Origin: Sphingobacteriaceae bacterium
Lineage (GTDB): Bacteria > Bacteroidota > Bacteroidia > Sphingobacteriales > Sphingobacteriaceae
Direction: 5' to 3'
DNA: 15,120 nucleotides
Assembly (NCBI GenBank): GCA_947478315.1
Contig: CANJWF010000012.1
Coordinates: 1-15,120 of the forward strand
This document shows, piece by piece, positions 1-8,143 of the stretch (its first letter is position 1; the number at the start of each line of letters is the position of its first letter). The position numbers were made by a program, and so were the translations under genes. The notes under the pieces were generated by a model. It searched no databases. It saw only the letters and a program-made list of their open reading frames with translations, and was not told where the DNA came from.

Positions 1-1
1 C

Positions 2-475
2 GGAACAGCTGATTTTAGACTCATCGATAGACAAGTAGCTGATATTTTTCGTGAATTTTCAGAACAAGAACCATTTATTAGAGGACTCATCAAATCGTTG
101 GGGTTTCGACAATATGCAATCGACTACCAACCAGATCAACGCTTTTCAGGAATAAGCAAATATTCCTTTAAAAAAATGCGCCGATTGGCTACACAAGGAA
201 TTACCTCCTTTAGCGTTCGTCCACTACACTTAGCCATATACTTAGGATTTTTCTTTTCTTCCCTAGCCGTCCTTATATACATACCTTATATCGTTTACAG
301 CATATCATACGGACATCCAATTTCAGGGTGGAGTTCATTAATCGCTACCATTGTATTTTTTGGAGGTGTAAACCTGCTAGTGTTAGGAATCATCGGCATC
401 TACATTGGTAAACTATTTATGCAGTCTAAACATCGCCCAAACTACATTATCCAAAACTCAAATCTGACAGAATAA
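2..475 (+). CDS. Family 2 glycosyltransferase, GtrB/DPM1-like, C-terminal part (5' end outside window)
   Basis: The reading frame is open from the window edge (first full codon at 2), so the N-terminal catalytic half is missing and only about 157 residues are seen. The fragment begins with GTADFRLIDR, the end of the GT-A domain in polyprenyl-phosphate glycosyltransferases of the GtrB/DPM1 type, then FIRGLIKSLGFRQ and a G-x-SKY motif, which are also typical. Two hydrophobic helices follow (about fragment residues 77-101 and 111-134), and the tail ends with YIGKLF...RPNYII, the usual membrane-proximal ending. The family transfers a sugar from a nucleotide donor to a lipid (undecaprenyl phosphate) at the inner membrane; the exact sugar cannot be told. 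The next gene starts two bases after the stop, so the two are almost certainly co-transcribed and work on a surface glycan. An internal TTG at 98 is not the start. Confidence 0.9.
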   Translation, partial: GTADFRLIDRQVADIFREFSEQEPFIRGLIKSLGFRQYAIDYQPDQRFSGISKYSFKKMRRLATQGITSFSVRPLHLAIYLGFFFSSLAVLIYIPYIVYSISYGHPISGWSSLIATIVFFGGVNLLVLGIIGIYIGKLFMQSKHRPNYIIQNSNLTE

Positions 476-477
476 AG

Positions 478-1275
478 ATGATTTTACTAAGTTTCGACAC
501 CGAAGAGTTTGACATGCCTCTCGAATACGGGAAACAAATTTCCTTTGACGAGCAAATGAGCATATCCATCAAAGGCACAAACAGTATTCTAGAAATTTTA
601 GATAAACACCAAATAAAAGCCACCTTTTTTTGTACCGCAACCTTTGCCCTACACGCCAAAGAAATTACAAAAAAAATAGCTTCTAATGGACACGAAATAG
701 CATCGCACGGTTATCATCACTCTCAATTTGAGAATGCTCACCTCTTAGAGTCGAAATTAATATTAGAAAAATTAACACAAACAGAAGTAATAGGCTTTCG
801 AATGGCGCGCATGCAACCTGTGGACAATGATGCCATCAAACAAGCTGACTACCTATATAACAGTTCCATTAATCCGACCTATTTACCTGGCAGATATAAT
901 CATTTCAGAAAACCACGCACATTTTTTAAGGAACAAGAGCTCATACAAATACCCGCATCAGTAAGTCCAATCATACGATTTCCCCTATTTTGGTTATCCT
1001 TTCACAATCTCCCATTGAAACTATATACGTGGATAAGTAAACTCACTCACAACAAAGATTCTTACTTAAACATATACTTTCATCCATGGGAATTTACAGA
1101 TCTGCATAAAACTCATCTAGGAATGCCTCCCTACGTTAAGAGAAATTCGGGGGCTAAAATGATTGAACGCATGGACAAATTCATAACACACTTTAAAAAT
1201 CAGAATTACACATTTGGAACATTTAAAGATTTTTTAGAAAGTCAGAATCTAACACCCATTACGCTATCGAAATAG
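478..1275 (+). CDS. Polysaccharide deacetylase-like protein (NodB homology, carbohydrate esterase 4 type)
   Basis: 265 residues. The start has the NodB-type metal and catalytic motif SFDTEEFD (D7, E9, D12), followed by KATFF (47-51) and the second motif SHGYHH, giving the H-x3-H metal pair H77/H81. A possible third motif is FRMAR (107-111), and H202-P-W-E-F matches the HPWEF signature of the DUF3473-type ending found on exopolysaccharide-linked deacetylases. The family removes N-acetyl groups from glycans. There is no signal peptide or membrane helix: the protein starts directly at the first catalytic strand, so it probably acts in the cytoplasm on a lipid-linked or nucleotide-linked intermediate. 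It follows the glycosyltransferase by two bases, which supports a shared surface-glycan pathway. Fold assignment is firm; substrate is unknown. Confidence 0.88.
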   Translation: MILLSFDTEEFDMPLEYGKQISFDEQMSISIKGTNSILEILDKHQIKATFFCTATFALHAKEITKKIASNGHEIASHGYHHSQFENAHLLESKLILEKLTQTEVIGFRMARMQPVDNDAIKQADYLYNSSINPTYLPGRYNHFRKPRTFFKEQELIQIPASVSPIIRFPLFWLSFHNLPLKLYTWISKLTHNKDSYLNIYFHPWEFTDLHKTHLGMPPYVKRNSGAKMIERMDKFITHFKNQNYTFGTFKDFLESQNLTPITLSK

Positions 1276-1518
1276 TCACATATTCAATTAAAACCAACAA
1301 CAACTCTTCGAAAAAAAGATTTTTTGGGAATGACTAAATTTATTCAATCAAAGTGTAGATGAATTGTTTTTAGGCTAAAAAACTGCAACAAGAGCAGGTA
1401 ACATCACTCGTTTAACGTTGCAAAAAAAAGTATACCCTAAACATCTCGTTTAACACATACCTTTTACTAACTTTATTCAGAACAAAACACATCTAGTTCA
1501 TCATCGGACCAAAATAAT
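1276..1518. other. Intergenic region, no gene seen
   Basis: 243 AT-rich bases between the deacetylase gene and the PorD-like gene. There is an imperfect -7-like element (TAACTTTA, 1468-1475, one mismatch to TAnnTTTG) about 45 bases before the next start, without a convincing -33 partner. A short A/T palindrome (TTTTTAG-G-CTAAAAA, 1367-1381) is present but lacks the GC-rich stem of a good terminator. Nothing else is supported. Confidence 0.4.
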
Positions 1519-2433
1519 ATGAAACAACTATACAATCATTCAAAAAAACTCATCACATTAGTCATACTGTTACTCAACATTCGAGGCTATGCCCAAGACT
1601 TAAATGCCCGTGTAAAAGTATTATCGCCACAAATTCAAAGTTCCAATAAAAGTGCCTTAAATAGCTTAGAGACCGCTATAAGAGATTTTTTAAATTCTCG
1701 TAAATGGAGTTCAGATACCTATCTATCCCAAGAACGCATCGAATGTAGTTTCATTTTCAATATTACAGCATGGGATGGAAGTAACGGTTTCACTGCCGAC
1801 GTTCAAATTCAATCAAGTCGCCCCGTTTACGCATCATCATACAACAGCACATTACTCGTGTTTAGCGATAAAGAACTCCAATTTTCTTACACAGAAGGAC
1901 AACCCATAGATTTTTCAGACCAAAATTACACCTCTAATATTTCCTCTCTCCTAGCATTTTATGCCTACATGATTATTGGCATAGACCACGATAGTTTTAG
2001 CCTTCAAGGCGGCTCTTCCGACTACGCAAAGGCATCAGACGTAACGAACTATGCCCAAGGAGGCGAAGCTCCCAAAGGATGGGCCGCCGCCGATGGCTCT
2101 CGAACACGCTATTGGCTACTAGAAAATTTTACCAATAAAAACTACAGCCCTTTTCGCAATCTGTTATACACATACCATCGAAAAGGACTAGACCTAATGA
2201 GTAGCAACAGTAAGCAAGCACGAGAAGAGATAATAAATGGACTGGCAAGTATTCAGAAAATGGACAGACAAAGACAATCATCTATAGCAACCGAAATGTT
2301 TTTTACATCCAAAGTCGACGAACTTGTCGGAATTTTCAGCCAATCTCCAGCACCTGAACGAAAAAAAATTTACGATATTTTAGTAAAAATAGACCCCTCA
2401 AGGATCGGTAAATACGAATCTCTTATCCAGTAA
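1519..2433 (+). CDS. porD: PorD-like / DUF4835 family protein, type IX secretion-associated
   Basis: 304 residues. The first 25 residues form a signal peptide ending in YAQ before DLNARVKV. The mature part opens with the pattern seen in DUF4835 proteins: DLNARV.V.SPQIQ, a segment around IRDFLNSRKW, the QERIECSF strand, and a VQIQSSRPVY strand, followed by the aromatic and acidic block LLAFYAYMIIGID near 155-167 and the GWAAADGSRTRYWLLENF region. The C-terminal quarter is helical and charged. This family is annotated as the T9SS component PorD in Bacteroidota genomes; its mechanical role is not well defined. It is often found beside coaBC and recN, but neither is here, so it looks like a stand-alone unit. 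Its presence fits the T9SS cargo protein at 12328-12744. Family assignment is from remembered motifs, so moderately sure. Confidence 0.7.
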   Translation: MKQLYNHSKKLITLVILLLNIRGYAQDLNARVKVLSPQIQSSNKSALNSLETAIRDFLNSRKWSSDTYLSQERIECSFIFNITAWDGSNGFTADVQIQSSRPVYASSYNSTLLVFSDKELQFSYTEGQPIDFSDQNYTSNISSLLAFYAYMIIGIDHDSFSLQGGSSDYAKASDVTNYAQGGEAPKGWAAADGSRTRYWLLENFTNKNYSPFRNLLYTYHRKGLDLMSSNSKQAREEIINGLASIQKMDRQRQSSIATEMFFTSKVDELVGIFSQSPAPERKKIYDILVKIDPSRIGKYESLIQ

Positions 2434-2461
2434 AACACCTAGCTAAAAATACTGTTTTTTA

Positions 2462-2552
2462 AGTTTTCCACATAGATAAACGACACATAATCAACAATTT
2501 TAGCATCTACACTTTCTGTAAACGAGGCATATCTCCTATCATGTGGAAAACT
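2462..2552. promoter_or_regulatory. Pair of inverted DnaA-box-like sites upstream of nrdJ
   Basis: AGTTTTCCACAT at 2462-2473 and its exact reverse complement ATGTGGAAAACT at 2541-2552 form a perfect 12-base inverted repeat separated by 67 bases. Each arm contains TTTTCCACA, one mismatch from the DnaA-box consensus TTATCCACA. They lie about 217 and 139 bases before the nrdJ start and just upstream of a -7-like element. DnaA is known to regulate nrdAB in E. coli, so a replication-linked control site for this reductase gene is plausible. Binding is inference. The loop is too long and there is no T-run, so it does not look like a terminator. Confidence 0.4.
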
Positions 2553-2580
2553 CAAAAATAGCACTCCTTTTGAATAGCCC

Positions 2581-2588
2581 TACTTTTG
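2581..2588 (+). promoter_or_regulatory. Possible -7 promoter element for nrdJ (TACTTTTG)
   Basis: TACTTTTG is an exact match to the Bacteroidota -7 consensus TAnnTTTG. Transcription would start near 2595 and give a leader of about 94 bases. A -33 TTTG is not seen at the usual spacing; the nearest upstream TTTG (2569-2572) is too close, so the element is tentative. Confidence 0.35.
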
Positions 2589-2664
2589 TAATGAGAATTG
2601 TTGGCAAATCAAGCAACCCTACAATAAAGAGAGCATTCCCCCAGCAAAAATTATTATTTATTTA

Positions 2665-2690
2665 AAAACTTACCATTCAAAACTTACCAT
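2665..2690 (+). repeat. 12-base direct repeat (14-base period) running into the nrdJ start codon
   Basis: AAAACTTACCAT occurs at 2665-2676 and again at 2679-2690. The second copy supplies the first two bases of the nrdJ ATG; in the first copy the same position reads ATT. The two units are separated by TC. It looks like a small tandem duplication of the translation-start region. Confidence 0.75.
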
Positions 2691-5600
2691 GGGCAGCAAA
2701 AACAATCAGGAAGAAAAAGGATTAAAGTTTCAAAGGCATTTTACCAAAGCCGACACACCAGTATTTGATTTATTTACCTACGAAAAGCGATCATCTATCA
2801 TAAGAAACCCGTCAGGCGATGCTGTATTTGAGATGAACGATGTGGAAGTTCCCAACACCTGGTCTCAAGTAGCTACCGACATACTAGCCCAAAAATATTT
2901 TCGCAAAGCAGGAGTTCCTCAACCCGACGGAACAACAGGGTCTGAAAAAAGCATTAAACAAGTCGCACACCGTTTAGCTCACTGTTGGAAAACATGGGGA
3001 GAACGCTACAGTTATTTTGCCTCAGCAGAAGATGCACAAATATTTTATGACGAATTAGTATACACCATTGTAGGTCAATTAGCTGCCCCTAATTCGCCTC
3101 AATGGTTCAACACAGGTTTACATTCCTCTTACGGCATCACAGGAAAGCCACAAGGGCACTACTATGTTGACCCAACCACAAAAAAACTAGAAAAATCTAC
3201 TTCAGCATACGAACGTCCACAACCGCATGCTTGCTTTATCCTCTCAGTAGGAGACGATTTAGTGAACGACGGAGGCATTATGGATTTATGGGTTCGTGAA
3301 GCACGTATATTCAAATACGGATCAGGAGTAGGCACTAATTTTTCAAAGATACGGGGAGAGAGTGAAAAATTATCTGGAGGAGGCTACTCATCTGGTCTAA
3401 TGTCATTTCTCAAAATAGGTGACCGAGCAGCGGGAGCCATTAAATCAGGAGGTACCACACGACGTGCTGCCAAAATGGTATGTTTAGATTTAGATCACCC
3501 TGAGATAGAAGACTTCATCAGTTGGAAAGCTGAAGAAGAAAAGAAAGTAGCAGCATTAATAGCAGCAGGGTATTCATCCGACTACGAAGGAGAAGCCTAT
3601 CGCACCGTTTCCGGACAAAATTCGAACAATTCTGTACGTATTCCCAATAGCTTTTTCAAAACCTTGCGCGAAAATTCAGGTTGGGATTTATTAGCTAGAA
3701 CCGACGGCAGAGTCATGAAAACCATCAACGCCCAACAATTATGGGATAAAATCGGATTCGCCGCATGGGCTTGTGCAGACCCAGGAGTACAATACGATAC
3801 CACCATCAACGAGTGGCACACCTGCCCAGAAGGAGGGCGTATTAATGCTTCCAACCCATGCTCAGAGTACATGTTTTTAGACAATACCGCTTGTAACCTA
3901 GCATCTATCAACTTAGCCCATTTTTTCGACTCAAAAACACAAATTTTTGATGTAAAAGGATTCGAGTACGCTTGTCGAATATGGACCGTAGTATTAGAAA
4001 TATCTGTGTTGATGGCACAATTCCCATCCAAAGAAGTAGCACGTCTATCATACGACTATCGTACCCTAGGATTAGGTTACGCCAATCTAGGATCCATGCT
4101 CATGCTTGCTGGCATTCCATACGACAGCGACAAAGCACGTGCAATAGGAGGAGCCATCACAGCCGTCATGACAGGAACAGCCTATGCAACCTCCGCAGAA
4201 ATGGCGCAACACTTAGGCGCATTTGAGCAGTACGAAAAAAACAAAAAACACATGTTGCGAGTCATGCGCAATCATCGTTATGCCGCCTACAACGCAGGAG
4301 AAGATGCCTACGAAGCATTAGAAATCAAACCCATAGGTATAGACCAGCGTCATTGTCCCGATTACCTACTCGCATCAGCCTGCAACGCATGGGACAAAGC
4401 AGTAGCATGGGGAGAACTATACGGCTATCGCAATGCACAAACTACCGTAATAGCCCCAACGGGAACCATTGGTTTAGTAATGGACTGCGATACCACTGGC
4501 ATAGAGCCCGATTTTGCTTTAGTAAAATTCAAAAAATTATCTGGTGGTGGATATTTCAAAATTATCAACCAAGCCGTACCCTCCGCGTTACGCAATTTAG
4601 GATACAAAACACACGAAATAGAAGCCATCGTCAACTATGCAAAAGGATACGCTACACTCAACGGAGCACCTCATGTCAATTTTGAAACCCTACGATCTAA
4701 AGGACTAAAAGACCTCGAAATAGAAAAATTAGACAAAGCAGTAGTTTCCGCTTTTGAAATCGGATTCGCTTTCAATGTATGGACACTTGGCGAAGAGTGC
4801 CTACAGCGCATAGGCTTCACTTCCGAACAATATAACGCACCCAGCTTTAACCTATTGCAAGCACTCGGTTTCAGTAAAAAACAAATTCAAGAAGCCAACG
4901 AATACGTATGTGGTACCATGACAGTAGAAGATGCCCCTTTCTTAAAAGAAGAACACTATCCCATTTTCGACTGTGCAAACCGTTGTGGAATAAAAGGCAA
5001 ACGCTACATACATGCACACGGACACATCAAAATGATGGCAGCAGCACAACCTTTTCTTTCAGGCGCTATCTCTAAAACCATTAATTTACCCAACGAAGCT
5101 AGTGTAGACGAAATCAAAAACTGTTACGAACTTTCTTGGACATTAGGTCTAAAAGCCAATGCACTCTATCGTGATGGATGCAAACTATCACAACCCTTAT
5201 CAACCAAATCATCCAACGACGATGATAAGTTAACAATCGTCGAAGAAGTATTAGGTAGCACCGCAAACGTACAGCTAAGCGACCTAACGCCCGAGCAAGT
5301 ATTAGAAGCCGCCCGAGGTATTTTAGAAAAATCTACCGACACCATCTTCAAACGGCAACTATCGCGCGTTGTACAACGCAAAAACCTACCCGCCAAGCGA
5401 CATGGATTTACCCAAAAAGCAACCGTTGGCGGACAAACCATATTTGTACGAACAGGTGAATACGAAGACGGAACATTAGGCGAAATTTTTGTAGATATGC
5501 ACAAAGAAGGAGCAACTTTTCGCTCTTTGATGAACTGTTTTGCCATAGCCGTATCCGTAGGCTTACAATATGGCGTGCCATTAGAAGAATTTGTAGACAA

Positions 5601-5997
5601 ATTTACCTTTACCCGTTTTGAACCATCTGGTATGGTGAGCGGACACAACAACATCAAAAGTGCAACATCCATTGTCGATTATATGTTCCGTATGTTAGGT
5701 TACGAATACCTAGGCAGAACAGAATTAGTGCACGTAGTACCCGAAAGCACCACTCACGACACCGAAAAAATGCCAAGCAACACACCGCAACAAGAAAAAG
5801 CAATATTATCAGAAAAAACACCACAGCCCAACAAAGTCGCATTAGCCGAAAAAAGTCAAATCCTCAAGCCCGTATTAGACATTTCTGGTGGAGGACAATC
5901 CGATGCACCTGCATGCACCAACTGCGGACACATTACCGTACGCTCTGGCACTTGCTACAAATGCCTCAACTGCGGAACGCAAGGGGGGTGTAGTTAA
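2689..5997 (+). CDS. nrdJ: Adenosylcobalamin-dependent (class II) ribonucleotide reductase
   Basis: 1102 residues, complete. It reduces ribonucleotides to deoxyribonucleotides using coenzyme B12 as radical source, so it needs neither oxygen nor a separate radical subunit. The active site is clear: N389-P-C391-S-E393 carries the thiyl-radical cysteine with its Asn and Glu partners, C182 and C402 form the expected redox pair (the 11-residue gap between C391 and C402 matches NrdJ enzymes), and P590-TGTI is the phosphate-binding turn. No ATP-cone precedes the catalytic domain. A TSCPD domain spans roughly 890-1008, then a charged, repetitive linker (about 1020-1070), and a terminal Cys-rich module: C1076-x2-C1079, C1089-x2-C1092-x2-C1095 and C1101, likely the thiol relay that re-reduces the active site and possibly a zinc site. 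The start fits the usual LKFQRHFT beginning. No B12-riboswitch box is visible upstream. Confidence 0.96.
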   Translation: MGSKNNQEEKGLKFQRHFTKADTPVFDLFTYEKRSSIIRNPSGDAVFEMNDVEVPNTWSQVATDILAQKYFRKAGVPQPDGTTGSEKSIKQVAHRLAHCWKTWGERYSYFASAEDAQIFYDELVYTIVGQLAAPNSPQWFNTGLHSSYGITGKPQGHYYVDPTTKKLEKSTSAYERPQPHACFILSVGDDLVNDGGIMDLWVREARIFKYGSGVGTNFSKIRGESEKLSGGGYSSGLMSFLKIGDRAAGAIKSGGTTRRAAKMVCLDLDHPEIEDFISWKAEEEKKVAALIAAGYSSDYEGEAYRTVSGQNSNNSVRIPNSFFKTLRENSGWDLLARTDGRVMKTINAQQLWDKIGFAAWACADPGVQYDTTINEWHTCPEGGRINASNPCSEYMFLDNTACNLASINLAHFFDSKTQIFDVKGFEYACRIWTVVLEISVLMAQFPSKEVARLSYDYRTLGLGYANLGSMLMLAGIPYDSDKARAIGGAITAVMTGTAYATSAEMAQHLGAFEQYEKNKKHMLRVMRNHRYAAYNAGEDAYEALEIKPIGIDQRHCPDYLLASACNAWDKAVAWGELYGYRNAQTTVIAPTGTIGLVMDCDTTGIEPDFALVKFKKLSGGGYFKIINQAVPSALRNLGYKTHEIEAIVNYAKGYATLNGAPHVNFETLRSKGLKDLEIEKLDKAVVSAFEIGFAFNVWTLGEECLQRIGFTSEQYNAPSFNLLQALGFSKKQIQEANEYVCGTMTVEDAPFLKEEHYPIFDCANRCGIKGKRYIHAHGHIKMMAAAQPFLSGAISKTINLPNEASVDEIKNCYELSWTLGLKANALYRDGCKLSQPLSTKSSNDDDKLTIVEEVLGSTANVQLSDLTPEQVLEAARGILEKSTDTIFKRQLSRVVQRKNLPAKRHGFTQKATVGGQTIFVRTGEYEDGTLGEIFVDMHKEGATFRSLMNCFAIAVSVGLQYGVPLEEFVDKFTFTRFEPSGMVSGHNNIKSATSIVDYMFRMLGYEYLGRTELVHVVPESTTHDTEKMPSNTPQQEKAILSEKTPQPNKVALAEKSQILKPVLDISGGGQSDAPACTNCGHITVRSGTCYKCLNCGTQGGCS

Positions 5998-6032
5998 ATT
6001 TCTTCTTTTAAAAAGAACTAAAAAACAAAACC

Positions 6033-6731
6033 ATGAAAAAACAACTATTCATATTATTTTCCTTAATAGGTATTTACTTATCCGCAACTGGACAAGATTT
6101 CATCGAACCTATCAATTTTTTCTCCAAAAAAGAACCTTGCTATCTCATCAACACTCAAGGCGAACGAATCGATTTTATTTTAAGCGATTACAAGACTAAA
6201 AAAGGATTAATTATTGCTGTTGAAGGTAAAAAATTAAACACTGAAGAAAATTTTCGATTAGATGCTGCCAATATCAAAATATTAGCACTCGTACCCTCAA
6301 CATTAGGTAAAATGAATGCCATCATGGAAAAAGCTACCACAATTACTAAATGGGATAAAACAGATAGTATTGACAGGAAATTTGTTTTTTTTGAACAGCA
6401 TACTGTAGAAGAATTAAAAGACATTACCGCCTTATTACAAATACTAAATTACGGGTTTCACAAAAAAATAACCATCTACTACGACCCATTCGCGCCCAAA
6501 GAAAGTTCAAGCATAGGTGGCATGGGTTTCAATGTAACATTAGATAGTCAATTAAGACGTTACTATGCAAAAATTGACGGAAAAGTATCACGCCTAAAAA
6601 AGAGAGAATATGATGATGAATTTACAAAAATATTCAGTTCTTGCCCATCCCTATTAGAGAAATTTGCAAAAAATAAGGACTGGTCTTCTTTACCAAAACA
6701 CATTTATTTTTTTGAATATGAATGTAAGTAA
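6033..6731 (+). CDS. Exported protein of unknown function
   Basis: 232 residues that I do not recognise. It begins with a clear signal peptide (MKKQLFILFSLIGIYLSATG, cleavage probably just before or after QD), so it is exported to the periplasm or outer membrane. The mature part is about 210 residues, mixed alpha/beta in appearance and lysine-rich, with no membrane helix, no lipobox and no T9SS sorting domain. Three cysteines are present: one near residue 36 (EPCYLIN), one in SSCPS, and one as the penultimate residue. The start lies 36 bases after the nrdJ stop with no terminator between, only a weak A/T palindrome (TTCTTTT-A-AAAAGAA, 6003-6017), so read-through from nrdJ is likely, but nothing links the functions. 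The gene converges on pdxJ. Confidence 0.8.
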   Translation: MKKQLFILFSLIGIYLSATGQDFIEPINFFSKKEPCYLINTQGERIDFILSDYKTKKGLIIAVEGKKLNTEENFRLDAANIKILALVPSTLGKMNAIMEKATTITKWDKTDSIDRKFVFFEQHTVEELKDITALLQILNYGFHKKITIYYDPFAPKESSSIGGMGFNVTLDSQLRRYYAKIDGKVSRLKKREYDDEFTKIFSSCPSLLEKFAKNKDWSSLPKHIYFFEYECK

Positions 6732-6812
6732 ACCGCGATTACGGTGTAAGTTCAAAAAGTGTGTACTTGAACAGGGTTCTCTGTCGATGTGGAATTATTA
6801 CTTTCCATACAC

Positions 6813-6835
6813 CAGCTTGCTTTAGGCACAAGCTG
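6813..6835. repeat. Hairpin-forming inverted repeat between convergent genes
   Basis: CAGCTTG (6813-6819) and CAAGCTG (6829-6835) form a perfect 7-base stem around a 9-base loop, in the 147-base gap between the exported-protein gene and pdxJ. A second, bulged repeat (GTTCAA...TTGAAC, 6749-6771) lies nearby. Neither has a T-run on either strand, so intrinsic termination is uncertain; a stem that stops or protects converging transcripts is possible. Confidence 0.4.
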
Positions 6836-6878
6836 CCACGGAAGGAAATTGTAATCATCCCAACATAAAAATATGGTG

Positions 6879-7619
6879 TCATATGTGTATACTTTTGGAT
6901 TGTAAAGCTCTAGCATATAATTGCACCGTATTCTCCAACCCTAAGTACAAACAATCGCACACTAAAGCATGCCCAATACTCACCTCTAATAGCTGAGGAA
7001 TATTTTGAGCGAAATAAGACAAATTGTGTAGATCCAAATCATGACCCGCATTAAGCCCCAATCCACAGGCTTTAGCAATCTCGGCAGCTTCCCTATAAGG
7101 TGCTATTGCCTTTGCTCTATCGACATGATAGCCCTTAGCATATGCCGCAGTATATAATTCTATTCTATCTGTACCCGTTGTGGCAGCAGCCTCTATCATA
7201 GCAGGAATCGGGTCAACAAAAATAGAAACCCGAATGTGAGCTTGCTTAAAAACAGCGATAATATCTCGTAAATATTGTTGGTGCACCAACGTATCCCAAC
7301 CACAATTGGAAGTGAGCTGATGAAGACCATCTGGCACCAAAGTAACCTGAGTAGGCGTATTAGCCAACACCAACTCCACAAACTTAGTTTCCGTTGGATT
7401 ACCTTCAATATTAAATTCGGTGGTCAACAAGGCTTTTAAATCATACACATCTCGATAACGAATATGACGTTCATCAGGACGAGGATGCACCGTTATTCCC
7501 TGAGCACCAAATCGTTCTATATCTGTAGCCACTTGCAACAAATCTGGATTATTACCACCTCTAGCATTACGAATCGTAGCAAACTTATTGATGTTAACAG
7601 ATAATTTCGGCATCATCAT
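6879..7619 (-). CDS. pdxJ: Pyridoxine 5'-phosphate synthase
   Basis: 246 residues. PdxJ condenses 1-deoxy-xylulose 5-phosphate with 3-amino-2-oxopropyl phosphate to make pyridoxine 5'-phosphate, the ring-closing step of DXP-dependent vitamin B6 synthesis in the cytoplasm. Visible motifs are SVNINKFATIRNARGG at the start, TVHPRPDERHIR (H45), the E72 of NIEGNP, FVDP near the middle, LNAGHDL (H193) and EVSIGHAL. H45, E72 and H193 correspond to the catalytic residues known from E. coli PdxJ. The length is normal. The gene is third in the purK-purE-pdxJ unit: its first ATG overlaps the purE stop as ATGA. Three ATG codons in a row (7611-7619) make the exact start ambiguous by up to two residues; the first preserves the coupling overlap and the E. 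coli-like numbering. No terminator with a T-run follows. Confidence 0.96.
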   Translation of the reverse strand: MMMPKLSVNINKFATIRNARGGNNPDLLQVATDIERFGAQGITVHPRPDERHIRYRDVYDLKALLTTEFNIEGNPTETKFVELVLANTPTQVTLVPDGLHQLTSNCGWDTLVHQQYLRDIIAVFKQAHIRVSIFVDPIPAMIEAAATTGTDRIELYTAAYAKGYHVDRAKAIAPYREAAEIAKACGLGLNAGHDLDLHNLSYFAQNIPQLLEVSIGHALVCDCLYLGLENTVQLYARALQSKSIHI

Positions 7620-8143
7620 ATATTGTAGTCTCCAAAATTATTCTTCCAATTAGATTCCAAATCGAGCGCATCTTGCTCTATTTTCGATTTCAAATCATTT
7701 TTGTACGCCAATAATTTAGTACACACTTCAGCATCTGAAATAGCCAACATCTGTATGGCTAAAAGAGCGGCATTTTTCGCTCCATTAAGCGCCACCGTAG
7801 CTACGGGTATACCACCAGGCATCTGTAAAATAGACAGTATTGAATCCCAACCATCAATAGAGTTACTAGACTTAATAGGTACTCCAATAACAGGCAAGTG
7901 CGTAATCGATGCCACCATACCTGGCAAATGAGCCGCACCACCTGCGGCAGCAACAATTACCTGTAAACCTCTATCTGAAGCCGATTTTGCGTATTTAAAC
8001 ATACGGTCTGGTGTACGATGAGCGGATACAACCGTTACCTCAATAGACACCCCAAAATCTTTGAAAACTTGTATAGCATCACTCATCACTAATAAATCAG
8101 ATTTGCTACCCATAATCACACCTACCCGTATTCGATTTTCCAT
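7616..8143 (-). CDS. purE: N5-carboxyaminoimidazole ribonucleotide mutase
   Basis: 175 residues. PurE moves the carboxyl group of N5-CAIR to carbon 4, making CAIR in de novo purine synthesis. Class I (mutase) features are complete: MGSKSD (11-16), SAHRTP with catalytic H42, the AAAGGAAHLPGM loop (65-76), and Q-MPGGIPVATV in the second half. A helical tail follows that is a little longer than in the shortest PurE proteins. It sits directly behind purK, whose stop and the purE start share one base (TAATG), and its own stop overlaps the pdxJ start (ATGA). Translation of all three is therefore probably coupled. The presence of both purE and purK shows the two-step, ATP-using bacterial route rather than the animal-type PurE. 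Confidence 0.97.
   Translation of the reverse strand: MENRIRVGVIMGSKSDLLVMSDAIQVFKDFGVSIEVTVVSAHRTPDRMFKYAKSASDRGLQVIVAAAGGAAHLPGMVASITHLPVIGVPIKSSNSIDGWDSILSILQMPGGIPVATVALNGAKNAALLAIQMLAISDAEVCTKLLAYKNDLKSKIEQDALDLESNWKNNFGDYNI

Noticed and set aside
98..475. Independent small membrane protein starting at the TTG at 98
   Set aside because: The same frame is open to the window edge and upstream residues (ADFRLIDR) are typical of the glycosyltransferase, so this is an internal codon.
1367..1381. Short palindrome as a terminator for the glycan genes
   Set aside because: The stem is nearly all A/T with a one-base centre, and there is no T-run after it.
2434..2688. Cobalamin riboswitch or NrdR box before nrdJ
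   Set aside because: B12 riboswitches and NrdR boxes are known for reductase genes, but no GCCACTG-like B12 box and no palindromic NrdR-type 16-mer is visible.
3597..4031. A 144-residue antisense open frame inside nrdJ
   Set aside because: It lies wholly opposite a well-conserved part of NrdJ including the active site, has no recognisable domain, and is explained by codon bias of the sense gene.
5166..5672. A 168-residue antisense open frame inside nrdJ
   Set aside because: Same reason: it is opposite the TSCPD domain, and its composition (many Ser, Pro, Cys) is that of a shadow frame.
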